A DNA stretch of 18,076 bases, taken from the NCBI GenBank assembly GCA_016742125.1, contig JACVCM010000065.1, positions 1 to 18,076 of the forward strand, read 5' to 3'. The notes under the pieces are model-generated. The model saw nothing but the letters and a program-made list of their open reading frames with translations. It searched no databases and was not told the DNA's origin. Position 1 is the first letter of the stretch, and every line of letters begins with the position of its first letter. The DNA comes from Sphingomonadaceae bacterium. Lineage in GTDB: Bacteria > Pseudomonadota > Alphaproteobacteria > Sphingomonadales > Sphingomonadaceae. Shown in pieces: positions 1-7,207 of the stretch. Both the position numbers and the translations under genes were made by a program.

Positions 1-862
1 CCAGAGCCGAAGCAATAAGCCGCGCCCCCGCCGCATCGGCAGGCCCCAACCGTTCGCCATATTGCAACCAGCCGATTGTCGCCGAAACTAAGGGCTGGGT
101 CAACAGGGCAAGACCGAACAGCAGTGGCGTGACCTTGCCGAGGACGTAGACCATCAGCCCCTGTCCGATGAGCTGGCTGACGACCGCCAGCGCAACAACC
201 GGCGTCCAGTTGGACGGCATGATCTGTTCTCCAAGCGCCAGCGCGATCAACAGCAAGGGGGGCGCAGTGGCGAGCGTAGACCAGGCCAGCAAGGTCCAGC
301 TCGGTAGCTCGTCGCGGGCTTTCATCACCACGATCAGATAGCCGGTGTAGAATATCCCTGCCGCCAGACAGAGCAGGTCGCCGATAAGCGTCTCGCGCGA
401 CAATTCCGCAGAGCGACCGAGCAATAGCACCGTCCCGGCCAGTGCCAATGCAAAGGCGAAACCCTCCAGACGCCCTGGCCAGCTGCGCGCGACGAGATAG
501 CCCCATACAGGGAAAAACAGGCTGGCGGCGTTCGCGAACAAGGTCGCATTGGCCAATTTGGTCTTCAATATCCCGATGTGCCAGGCGGCAAGATCGAGGG
601 CGAAAAATGCCCCCGACAGGATCATTGTCCAGTAGAGAGTGCGCCGGGTGAGCAACAGCGGCTGGCGCGTGCGCTGTGCGATCACGAACAGGAAGGGAAT
701 TGCCAGCACCATCCGCCAGAAGGCCGACGCGCTCGGCCCGACATCGGCGCTGCGCACCAGCCACGGCCCGAATGCGAGGGCGAGATTGCCGACTAGCAGC
801 GCGAGCAAGACAAGCGCTGGCAACCTGTTGGAGGCCTCGGCATAGATATTCTTCTCGACCAT
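1..862 (-). CDS. EamA/DMT-family membrane transporter, 3' end cut by window
   Basis: The minus strand is open from an ATG at 862 to the window edge (287 full codons). Family members are about 290-300 residues, so only the last few are probably missing. The product is strongly hydrophobic, with about nine to ten membrane segments arranged as two EamA repeats (roughly residues 13-135 and 150-285). Recognisable pieces are the first helix ending AFGPWLVR, a GPSASAFWRM segment, ALDLAAWHIGI, and the second-repeat motif LTQPLVSATIGWLQYGERL, which matches the typical EamA ending (P..a....~~lgE.~). Family members export metabolites, amino acids or drugs across the inner membrane; the substrate cannot be told here. 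The start is preceded by a G-rich stretch and by a short inverted repeat at 871-885. It diverges from the ene-reductase gene, so the two may share a control region. Confidence 0.85.
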   Translation of the reverse strand, partial: MVEKNIYAEASNRLPALVLLALLVGNLALAFGPWLVRSADVGPSASAFWRMVLAIPFLFVIAQRTRQPLLLTRRTLYWTMILSGAFFALDLAAWHIGILKTKLANATLFANAASLFFPVWGYLVARSWPGRLEGFAFALALAGTVLLLGRSAELSRETLIGDLLCLAAGIFYTGYLIVVMKARDELPSWTLLAWSTLATAPPLLLIALALGEQIMPSNWTPVVALAVVSQLIGQGLMVYVLGKVTPLLFGLALLTQPLVSATIGWLQYGERLGPADAAGARLIASAL

Positions 863-870
863 AAACCCCC

Positions 871-885
871 GTTGCATTTTGCAAC
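871..885. promoter_or_regulatory. Inverted repeat in divergent intergenic region
   Basis: Arms GTTGCA (871-876) and TGCAAC (880-885) are perfect complements separated by TTT. The dyad sits 8 bases before the start codon of the transporter gene and about 50 bases before the ene-reductase start. It could be an operator for either or both genes. No regulator gene lies next to it in this window, so the binding protein is unknown. Confidence 0.35.
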
Positions 886-934
886 TTTCATCCGCATCTT
901 GGGCAAAAGCAAAGCCCTAATGACAGGATGTTTT

Positions 935-2032
935 ATGACTGCAAGTTTGTTCGATCCGATCCAGCTTGGTGCAATTCATGCCCCCAACCGTGTCCTGATG
1001 TCGCCGCTCACGCGTGGGCGGAGCAGCGAAGGCCATGTGCCGATAACTGCGCTCAAGGCCGACTATTATAGCCAGCGCGCCGGCGCCGGCCTCATCATCG
1101 CAGAGGCGACGGGCATCAGTCAGGAAGGGCTGGGCTGGCCATCGGCCCCCGGTATCTGGTCGGACGCACAGGTCGAGGCATGGAAACCGGTAACAAAGGC
1201 CGTACATGATGCAGGCGGGCGGATTATCCTGCAGCTTTGGCATATGGGGCGGCTTGTCCATTCCGATTTTCTCGGCGGTGCACAGCCGGTATCGGCATCG
1301 GCGACGACAGCGCCCGGTGACGCGCATACCGCCGAAGGCAAGAAACCTTATGTGGCGGCACGCGCACTGGAAACATCGGAAATTCCGCGCATAATTGCCG
1401 ACTATGTGCATGCCGCGAAGAACGCGATAGAGGCGGGATTCGATGGAGTGCAGATCCACGGTGCGAACGGCTATCTGATCGACCAGTTCCTGCGCGATAA
1501 CAGCAATTTCCGGACCGACGATTATGGCGGCACAATCGAAAACCGGATCAGGCTGCTGCGCGAGGGGACACAGGCGGTGGCCGGAGCCGTGGGGCCGGAG
1601 CGCACATCGGTACGGCTGTCACCCAACGGCGAAACGCAAGGCTGCGACGACAGCAATCCGGTCGCGCTCTTCACTGCCGCCGCTGCCGCATTGCAGGACA
1701 TCGGCATCGCCTTCCTCGAACTGCGTGAAGTCAAACCCTATGGCAATTTCGGACGCACCGAAGTGCCGCGCGTTTCGCCTGACATCCGCAAGGTGTTCAC
1801 AGGCCCGCTGGTCCTCAATCAGGAATATACGCGCGAACTTGCCGATGAAGATCTGGCATCGGGTCTGGCCGACGCAATCAGCTTCGGGCGGCCCTTTATC
1901 GGCAATCCGGATCTGGTCGAACGGTTGCGCACCGGTGCGGCGCTGACGCCCGACAATTACCGCACATGGTATTCGCCGGGGCCGGAAGGATATACCGACT
2001 ATCCCTTCCTCGAAAAGGTCGAGGCGGCTTGA
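935..2032 (+). CDS. Old yellow enzyme family ene-reductase (NemA-like alkene reductase)
   Basis: A 365-residue FMN-dependent TIM-barrel protein of the old yellow enzyme family, which reduces activated C=C bonds (enones, maleimides, nitro-compounds) with NAD(P)H in the cytoplasm. The N-terminus LFDPIQLGAI...NRVLMSPLTR carries the FMN-contacting Thr26. Gln100 and His103 lie in LQLWHMGR. The substrate-anchoring pair is His175/Asn178, and Tyr180, in IHGANGYL, is the expected proton donor. FLRDNSNFRTDDYGG and FGRPFIGNPDL near the C-terminus are family signatures. The frame is open upstream to a TTG at 872, but I chose the ATG at 935 because AGGA lies about 8 bases before it and the homologous N-terminus starts there. 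The next gene begins 4 bases after the stop, so the two are probably co-transcribed. The true substrate is unknown. Confidence 0.92.
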   Translation: MTASLFDPIQLGAIHAPNRVLMSPLTRGRSSEGHVPITALKADYYSQRAGAGLIIAEATGISQEGLGWPSAPGIWSDAQVEAWKPVTKAVHDAGGRIILQLWHMGRLVHSDFLGGAQPVSASATTAPGDAHTAEGKKPYVAARALETSEIPRIIADYVHAAKNAIEAGFDGVQIHGANGYLIDQFLRDNSNFRTDDYGGTIENRIRLLREGTQAVAGAVGPERTSVRLSPNGETQGCDDSNPVALFTAAAAALQDIGIAFLELREVKPYGNFGRTEVPRVSPDIRKVFTGPLVLNQEYTRELADEDLASGLADAISFGRPFIGNPDLVERLRTGAALTPDNYRTWYSPGPEGYTDYPFLEKVEAA

Positions 2033-2036
2033 GCCG

Positions 2037-2825
2037 GTGATCGAGGCGGGGCTTGGCATCTGGGCTGTTGCCATCCCCGCTATCCTCCTGGCGTTGCTCG
2101 CTCTTGCCGAATATGCCCAGCCACGGCGCGCCTTGGTGCTCGGCCGCCATCCGCGCTGGCGCACCCACGCCCTGTTCTTCCTGACCAACGCAGTCGTGGG
2201 GCGTTTGCTGGCCTTGGTCATGGTCGTGGGCGTGGCCGCGCAATGGTCAGCGGACTTCGGCTTCGGTCTGTTCCACCTGGCAAGCTGGCCGTGGTGGATC
2301 GAGGCGTCACTCGCGTTCATCATCCTCGACTTTGCAGTCTGGTTGCAGCATCTGCTGATGCATCGCTGGCCGTTGCTGTGGCGGATGCACAAGGTGCATC
2401 ATAGCGATCGCGATCTCGATGCTACCACTGCATTGCGCTTCCATCCTTTCGAGCTCATCGTCTCGACGCTCTACAAGTCGGCTTGGGTGGCGCTACTTGG
2501 CGTGCCAGTGACGATCGCGCTGGTGTTCGAAATCTGGCTGAATGCCAATAGCCTGTTCAACCACAGCAATATACGTTTGCCGCGTTGGCTGGACCGCGCC
2601 CTGCGCCCGGTCGTCGTGACACCCGACATGCATCTGGTCCATCACAGCACATTGGCAACCGAGCAGCACTGCAATTATGGCTTTGCGCTGACAATCTGGG
2701 ACCGGATATCCGGCAGCTATGCCGCGCGCTCTGTTTTAGGCGAACAGCAGCAGATAGGACTTGCCGAAACAAGCGACACATCTCCCGGCCAGTTTCTCTG
2801 GAGCATGAAACTCCCGCTGACGTAG
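2037..2825 (+). CDS. Sterol desaturase/fatty-acid hydroxylase family membrane protein
   Basis: A 262-residue integral membrane protein with the histidine clusters of the di-iron fatty-acid hydroxylase superfamily: H105xxxH109, H118KVHH122, H136 in RFHPFE, H176 in FNHSN, and H199LVHH203, followed by the family ending NYGFALTIWDRISGSY. These ligands bind two irons and support O2-dependent hydroxylation or desaturation of lipids, sterols or carotenoids at the inner membrane. Hydrophobic segments are visible at about 5-25, 45-68, 85-103 and 150-170. The start is GTG, 4 bases after the ene-reductase stop, with a purine-rich GAGGCGG upstream, so the two genes are probably translated from one message. 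The substrate cannot be inferred from sequence alone. Confidence 0.88.
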   Translation: MIEAGLGIWAVAIPAILLALLALAEYAQPRRALVLGRHPRWRTHALFFLTNAVVGRLLALVMVVGVAAQWSADFGFGLFHLASWPWWIEASLAFIILDFAVWLQHLLMHRWPLLWRMHKVHHSDRDLDATTALRFHPFELIVSTLYKSAWVALLGVPVTIALVFEIWLNANSLFNHSNIRLPRWLDRALRPVVVTPDMHLVHHSTLATEQHCNYGFALTIWDRISGSYAARSVLGEQQQIGLAETSDTSPGQFLWSMKLPLT

Positions 2826-2858
2826 CGTCAGCAGCAACCTATTGACGAACGCCACGTT

Positions 2859-2880
2859 CCGGCGCAGTTTTTTGCGCCGG
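2859..2880 (+). promoter_or_regulatory. Hairpin abutting the DUF3604 ribosome-binding site
   Basis: Arms CCGGCGCA (2859-2866) and TGCGCCGG (2873-2880) form a perfect 8-bp stem with a 6-base T-rich loop. The stem ends directly before GAGAGG, the likely ribosome-binding site of the gene starting at 2891. No T-tract follows, so it does not look like a plain intrinsic terminator for the desaturase gene. It may affect translation, message stability or processing. Confidence 0.45.
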
Positions 2881-2890
2881 GAGAGGGCAG

Positions 2891-4825
2891 ATGGGGAAAA
2901 TCGGCAAGATCATTTTTGGCAGCGCGGCAGTTGTCGCGTTCGCTGCTGCACTGGGCTGGGGCTGGCGGCAGTGGCAGGCCAGATCGCTGATGGACGATGC
3001 GCGTGCAGCGCAGATCGCATCGGACGAGGAGGTCACTTCCGGCCCTGCGATGAAGCTTCTATGGGGTGACACACATCTCCACACCTCCAACTCTTCTGAC
3101 GCCTTTGCCTTTGGCGTCCGGCTCGGTCCCGAAGAGGCCTTGCGCTTTGCCAGCGGCGAGGAAGTTACCGCGACAATGGGGATGAAGGCAAAGCTTTCAC
3201 GCCCGCTCGATTTCCTGGTGATTGCCGACCATTCGGATGGGCTGGCCGCGCTGAAGGCCATTCACGATGGGCCGCGTTTCCTGTTGGGCGATCCCTTGCT
3301 CGAGCGGTGGCATGACGAATTGCAAAAGGGGCCGGAGGCGTCCGCGCGGGTAGCACGCGAGCTTATCGACCGTTTTGCCCAGCGGACCCTGCCAGCCGCA
3401 ATGATGGACCCCAAGACGAATGCAAGACGTACCGCCAATGTCTGGACCGACCACACCTCGATTGTGGAACGCTATAATCGGCCGGGCAAGTTCACTGCCT
3501 TCATGGGCTTTGAATATACGCTGACGCCGAATGGCGACAATCTCCACCGCGTCGTGATCCTGCGCGATGGCAAGGCACGCGCCGACAAGGTGCTGCCCTA
3601 TTCCTCGCTGGTCGGCACCACTGCCGATATGCTGTGGGATTATATGGACGACTATGAAAAGAATATAGGCGGTAGGATGCTGGCAATTCCGCACAACAGC
3701 AACCTGTCCAACGGCCTGATGTTTCAGCTGACAATGCCCGGTGGCGGGCCGATGACCGCTGACTATGCCCGCCGCCGTTCGCTGCGCGAGCCGCTGGTAG
3801 AGGTCACCCAGATCAAGGGCGACAGCGAATCGCACCCCTTCCTGTCGCCGAATGACGAATTCGTAGGTTTCGGCACCGCGGGCTGGGATATCGGCAATCT
3901 CGACAATTCGGTTAAGAAAACGGACGCGATGCTGGGGGGCGACTATGTCCGCGAAGCGCTGAAGCGCGGGCTGCTGATCGAACAGCAGACGGGCGTCAAT
4001 CCGTATAAAATGGGTCTGATCGGTTCGACTGACAGCCATACCGGCCTTGCGACCGGCGACGAGGATAATTTTTTCGGCAAGTTCGCGCTGAATGAACCCA
4101 ATGCCGAGCGTGCCAGCCGCCCGCAAACATTGGGGACGCAGCAGGCCGAACGCTTCGGCTGGCATTATCTGGCAGGCGGGTATACGGCGGTGTGGGCGAC
4201 CGCGAACACACGTGCCGCGATTTTCGATGCGATGATGCGGCGGGAGGTCTATGCGACCACGGGACCGCGCATGGCGGTCCGGTTTTTCGGCGGCTGGGAC
4301 TTTAGCCAAAGCGATTTCAACGGCAATTGGGTCAAGGCAGGCTATGCCCGAGGTGTCCCGATGGGCGGCAACCTCAAGGCAGGTGACGGCTCGCCGCGTT
4401 TCATGATCTCGGCATTGAAGGATCCCGAAGGGGCCAATCTCGACCGTGTACAAGTGGTCAAGGGCTGGGTCGATACCGCAGGGAGGTTGCAGGAACAAGT
4501 GTTCGATGTCGTGTGGGGCGATGCCGACAGACGCATCAAGGCATCAAATGCAAAGCTGCCGCCGGTCGGTGACACCGTCGATATCGCAAAAGCGAGCTAT
4601 ACCAACAGCATCGGCGATCCCGAATTGCGCACGGTGTGGACCGATCCGGAATTCGATCCTTCGGTACGCGCCTTCTATTATCTGCGCGTTCTGGAAATCC
4701 CGACCCCGCGCTGGGTGCTTTACGATGCCTTGCGCTATGGCGCGAAGCTGTTGCCCGGGACAGAGTTGAAATCACAGGAAAGGGCCTATTCCTCGCCCAT
4801 CTGGTATAATCCCAAGACAACCTAG
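2891..4825 (+). CDS. DUF3604 family protein, PHP-like metal-binding, membrane-anchored or exported
   Basis: A 644-residue protein of the DUF3604 family. It begins with a short positive stretch and one hydrophobic segment (about residues 7-27), which predicts an exported protein or an N-terminal membrane anchor. Metal-binding motifs like those of PHP phosphoesterases are all present: H62LH64 in GDTHLHTSNSSD, D113H114 in VIADHSDG, H268N269 in IPHNSN, E304 in LVEVTQIKG, and D381SH383 in GSTDSHTG. A hydrolase role on an unknown substrate is plausible, but no reaction is firmly established for the family as far as I know. The ATG at 2891 follows GAGAGG at a good distance. It lies 65 bases after the desaturase gene on the same strand and may belong to the same transcript. 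Confidence 0.9.
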   Translation: MGKIGKIIFGSAAVVAFAAALGWGWRQWQARSLMDDARAAQIASDEEVTSGPAMKLLWGDTHLHTSNSSDAFAFGVRLGPEEALRFASGEEVTATMGMKAKLSRPLDFLVIADHSDGLAALKAIHDGPRFLLGDPLLERWHDELQKGPEASARVARELIDRFAQRTLPAAMMDPKTNARRTANVWTDHTSIVERYNRPGKFTAFMGFEYTLTPNGDNLHRVVILRDGKARADKVLPYSSLVGTTADMLWDYMDDYEKNIGGRMLAIPHNSNLSNGLMFQLTMPGGGPMTADYARRRSLREPLVEVTQIKGDSESHPFLSPNDEFVGFGTAGWDIGNLDNSVKKTDAMLGGDYVREALKRGLLIEQQTGVNPYKMGLIGSTDSHTGLATGDEDNFFGKFALNEPNAERASRPQTLGTQQAERFGWHYLAGGYTAVWATANTRAAIFDAMMRREVYATTGPRMAVRFFGGWDFSQSDFNGNWVKAGYARGVPMGGNLKAGDGSPRFMISALKDPEGANLDRVQVVKGWVDTAGRLQEQVFDVVWGDADRRIKASNAKLPPVGDTVDIAKASYTNSIGDPELRTVWTDPEFDPSVRAFYYLRVLEIPTPRWVLYDALRYGAKLLPGTELKSQERAYSSPIWYNPKTT

Positions 4826-4853
4826 ACCACCGTAGAAATAGATAGAGGTCGTT

Positions 4854-5342
4854 TTACTCTGCCTCGATCTCGGCCAAAACAGGATCGGGGTCGGCGATTC
4901 CCATCAACCGCCGCATCGCCAGACGCGCCAGACGCTGCGTTTCCACTTTGCGTCGTGCGGCCGCAAGCGGCACCAGTGCCGCGGGTCGGGCGATCTCTGC
5001 ATCATAGGCATCGGCAATGATCAGCCCGGCACGTTCCGGCATGAACGCCTCGCTCGCCAACGGTCCGACGTCGAAACCGGCTGGCACCGCCCAGAAAAAG
5101 CGGTCGCAATAATCGAGATATTCGGGCCATTTCTGGTCGCCGAGCAAGTCCGCACGGGCGCATTTAATCTCTACAATAATAATCTCGCCCTTCGCGTTGA
5201 TCCCCATCAGGTCAGCGCGGCGGTGGTTACGCAAACCCACCTCTGGCTGCACCATGATCTGATTGCGCAAGAACAGGCGCGATACGCCGCGTGCGACTGC
5301 GGGGGCTCCTGAAAAGGAATCGACGGAAAAGACTGAAGCCAT
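4854..5342 (-). CDS. mmcB: MmcB family DNA repair protein (putative PD-(D/E)XK nuclease)
   Basis: A 162-residue protein matching the MmcB family, known from Caulobacter as a gene for mitomycin C resistance. Visible signatures are ARGVSRLFLRN (residues 17-27), VQPEVGLRNHRRADLMGI, KGEIIIVEIKCARADLLGDQKWPEYLDYCDRF, and GLIIADAYDAEI. E34, D44 and E58-x-K60 fit the acidic/lysine core of PD-(D/E)XK nucleases. The frame is open further upstream, but the ATG at 5342 gives the family's usual length and lies 12 bases after a LexA-type box (5355-5369). Together these support an SOS-induced role in repair of damaged or crosslinked DNA in the cytoplasm. Its stop faces the stop of the DUF3604 gene with 28 bases between them. 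The ribosome-binding site is weak. Confidence 0.9.
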   Translation of the reverse strand: MASVFSVDSFSGAPAVARGVSRLFLRNQIMVQPEVGLRNHRRADLMGINAKGEIIIVEIKCARADLLGDQKWPEYLDYCDRFFWAVPAGFDVGPLASEAFMPERAGLIIADAYDAEIARPAALVPLAAARRKVETQRLARLAMRRLMGIADPDPVLAEIEAE

Positions 5343-5354
5343 GTCGGCTCGATA

Positions 5355-5369
5355 GAACGGAGTAAGAAC
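5355..5369 (-). promoter_or_regulatory. LexA (SOS) box upstream of mmcB
   Basis: GAAC-GGAGTAA-GAAC on the plus strand (GTTC-N7-GTTC on the minus) is an exact match to the alphaproteobacterial LexA operator GTTC-N7-GTTC. It ends 12 bases from the mmcB start codon, a position where LexA would block transcription. mmcB is SOS-regulated in Caulobacter, so site and gene agree. Confidence 0.85.
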
Positions 5370-5394
5370 AAAATAAAGGCCCCAATGCGGGGCC
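5366..5394 (-). terminator. Rho-independent terminator after the SleB-type hydrolase
   Basis: On the minus strand a GGCCCC/GGGGCC stem (5389-5394 with 5378-5383, loop of 5) is followed by a T-rich stretch (TTTATTTTGTT). It lies 29 bases past the stop codon of the hydrolase gene and would separate that gene from mmcB. The T-tract overlaps the left end of the LexA box, so the terminator and the mmcB control region are packed together. Confidence 0.75.
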
Positions 5395-5422
5395 CTTATG
5401 TTTTCGACGCTGTGCTGTTGTA

Positions 5423-6136
5423 TCAGCGATAGAAAATATGGTTGTCGATCGAACCGATACGGGTCAGGCGCCAACCCGGCGAGACATGGCGCGCATGAAA
5501 GAACAATGCGCCTTCGACCGGGCTTTTCCAACTGCCATTCAAGGCAATCTTGCTGATCGCGACGGCGTTGCGCCAATGGTTGCTGCCGGTCGCGATGGGA
5601 GGCATCGAACCCCCGCGCACGAAGGAAAACTGGCTTTTCTGGTAAACGACGCCGCACAGGGTCGTCGGAAAACGTCCGGACTTGGCCCGGGCCATGACGA
5701 CGCGCGCAACAGCCAGCTGTCCGGGGAGCGATTCGCCCTTCGATTCGAAATAAACCGCGCCGGCAAGGCAGCGCTCTTCAGCGCTGAGCGGTTCATCGAT
5801 ATCCTGCATGCGGACAAGCTCGTTCAACGAGGATGCGGACACCGTGCTGTCGTCATCGGCCGCCCCTTCGGCTTCCATAACAGCGGCGCCGCCATTGCCG
5901 GGAACAAAAATAATGTCGCCATTGTTGGACAGGGTAGCGGTCACTTTGCCGCTCTTGGCCAGATCGATCTCTTTCTGATCGGCCTGGATCTGCGCTGCGT
6001 CGACCACGATGGTGGTGGCTGCAAGCGAGGTGCTTTGGTCATTCCCCAAAGCAAAACCGGCATCTGCGGTGATAAAAGCAGAAACCAGGGTAAACGAAAT
6101 GGCCGCCACAGAGGCAGCCCGAACCATTTTCAACAT
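5423..6136 (-). CDS. Secreted cell-wall hydrolase, SleB/Hydrolase_2 family
   Basis: A 237-residue protein. Residues 1 to about 29 form a signal peptide (positive start, hydrophobic core, small residues near ADAGFA). Residues about 30-110 are a low-complexity Ala/Asp-rich linker. Residues about 118-235 are a Hydrolase_2 (SleB-like) domain with CLAGAVYFESKGES, in which Glu131 is the expected catalytic acid, plus LAVARVVMARAKSGRFP, QFSFVRGG and the ending ALFFHARHVSPGW. The family acts on peptidoglycan as a lytic transglycosylase or amidase in spores; in non-sporeforming proteobacteria the role is probably wall remodelling in the periplasm. The ATG at 6136 is used; a second ATG three codons later is possible. 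No strong ribosome-binding site is visible. It is transcribed alone, ending at a clear terminator. Confidence 0.88.
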   Translation of the reverse strand: MLKMVRAASVAAISFTLVSAFITADAGFALGNDQSTSLAATTIVVDAAQIQADQKEIDLAKSGKVTATLSNNGDIIFVPGNGGAAVMEAEGAADDDSTVSASSLNELVRMQDIDEPLSAEERCLAGAVYFESKGESLPGQLAVARVVMARAKSGRFPTTLCGVVYQKSQFSFVRGGSMPPIATGSNHWRNAVAISKIALNGSWKSPVEGALFFHARHVSPGWRLTRIGSIDNHIFYR

Positions 6137-6307
6137 CTAACAAGCAATTAGTGCGGCGGCACCAGCGGAAGAGCCCTTGATTTTTTGTTATGGCACTTCG
6201 TTTGTTGCATCCGTCTCGCGTGTTTGCTCCGGGCACCCCTTTTTGTAACCCGCGTCGCAACCTTCGCTACTCAGCTGCGAGGCCAATCGTTGTGCAGCGC
6301 AATAAAG

Positions 6308-6652
6308 TCAACCGATGGCGGCCAAAAGTCCGTTCAACCGTTCTGTCGATGCGACGTCCAGTTCAATCACCCATAAATCGGGGTCTTTGGCACGTCTCTT
6401 CTGCCAATATTTCCATATTTCACCTTCATTTTCAATATCTTGGCTGGTTAATGGCTCCCATGACCAGCTGCCGCCTGCCGACGGGAAGCGGTCATAAACG
6501 ACAGGATTGCGTCCTTTTACGAGGCCGATCACCAGCATCGCACCGGCAACATCGTCGCCTTTACGCAATATCGTGACAAAGTCGCCCTCGGCCTCGGCAA
6601 GGCGCCGCAATGCAGCAACACGGATTTGACTTGCGAGCCGGGGCTCGATCAA
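6308..6652 (-). CDS. DUF1491 family protein, TTG start overlapping ptsN stop
   Basis: A 114-residue soluble protein of the alphaproteobacterial DUF1491 family: starts IEPRLASQIRVAALRRLAEA, then DFVTILRKGDDVAGAMLV and the ending DLWVIELD. Its function is unknown to me. No ATG lies near the expected N-terminus. The TTG at 6652 gives the family's typical start and overlaps the ptsN stop (TTGA), which suggests translation coupled to ptsN. No signal peptide or membrane segment is seen. Confidence 0.82.
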   Translation of the reverse strand: MIEPRLASQIRVAALRRLAEAEGDFVTILRKGDDVAGAMLVIGLVKGRNPVVYDRFPSAGGSWSWEPLTSQDIENEGEIWKYWQKRRAKDPDLWVIELDVASTERLNGLLAAIG

Positions 6653-7116
6653 GCGGCGTCGCGTTCTTCGGACAGCGTCAGCAAGGCGAACATTGCTGCG
6701 GAATCGGCAGCGCCGCGCAGTTGCGAGCGGAATTTCTCATCACGAAACAGACGGGAAATCTCGGCCAGCGCACGTAAGTGCGACGCACCATCTTGGGCGG
6801 GCGAAACCAGCGCGCAGACGAGATCGACCGGCTCATCATCGACCGCATCATAATCCACCGGCTTGGCAAGGCGCGCGAATACTGCAACCGGCATGTCGAT
6901 CCCCGCCACCTTGCAATGCGGAATGGCCGTTCCGCCGCCGAAGCCTGTGGGGCCCAGACGCTCGCGCTCGACCAGTCCGTCGTGGACCGCGTCCGCGTCG
7001 AGCAAATAATTTTCGGCAGCGATCGTCGAAAGGCGTACCAGCAGGTCGGATTTGCCGGTGCAAACCAGATTTGCGGCCACAGCTCCTTCAACGAGCCTTG
7101 TAGAAATTCGAATCAT
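6649..7116 (-). CDS. ptsN: PTS IIA-like nitrogen regulatory protein (EIIA-Ntr)
   Basis: A 155-residue EIIA domain of the nitrogen-related phosphotransferase system. It receives phosphate from NPr on a histidine and regulates other proteins (potassium uptake, nitrogen/carbon balance) rather than carrying sugar. His67 in GGGTAIPHCKV is the phosphorylated residue. RERLGPTGFGGG just before it and CALVSPAQDGASHLRALAEISRL after it are family signatures. The start is the ATG at 7116, with a weak ribosome-binding site. It lies 91 bases downstream of hpf, its usual neighbour; rpoN, often found with these two, is not in the window. It overlaps the DUF1491 gene that follows. Confidence 0.92.
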   Translation of the reverse strand: MIRISTRLVEGAVAANLVCTGKSDLLVRLSTIAAENYLLDADAVHDGLVERERLGPTGFGGGTAIPHCKVAGIDMPVAVFARLAKPVDYDAVDDEPVDLVCALVSPAQDGASHLRALAEISRLFRDEKFRSQLRGAADSAAMFALLTLSEERDAA

Positions 7117-7134
7117 TTTTCTGTTTCATCGCCA

Positions 7135-7170
7135 CCGGTTGCGACCCCGGTTGCAAGCCCCAAATATTTG
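7135..7170. repeat. Short direct repeat and palindrome upstream of ptsN
   Basis: CCGGTTGC occurs at 7135-7142 and again at 7147-7154, 12 bases apart (about one helical turn). A perfect 10-base palindrome CAAATATTTG follows at 7161-7170. All lie in the 91-base gap between hpf and ptsN. They could be a protein-binding region for ptsN, but I recognise no known operator. Confidence 0.3.
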
Positions 7171-7207
7171 AAAGATTTTACCTAATTTTCGAGATTTTGG
7201 CCGAATT

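Noticed and set aside
872..934. Upstream extension of the ene-reductase from a TTG at 872.
   Set aside because: The extra 21 residues match nothing in the family, and the ATG at 935 has a good ribosome-binding site.
3197..4498. Long minus-strand frame opposite the DUF3604 gene (433 codons).
   Set aside because: The plus frame has all family motifs; the minus frame has none and is a shadow.
4826..4853. Weak GACC/GGTC stem followed by TTTT between the DUF3604 and mmcB genes, considered as a terminator.
   Set aside because: Only four pairs with a long loop; not stable enough to claim.
7117..7207. Possible sigma-54 promoter before ptsN.
   Set aside because: The GG and GC elements do not fall at the required -24/-12 spacing on the minus strand.
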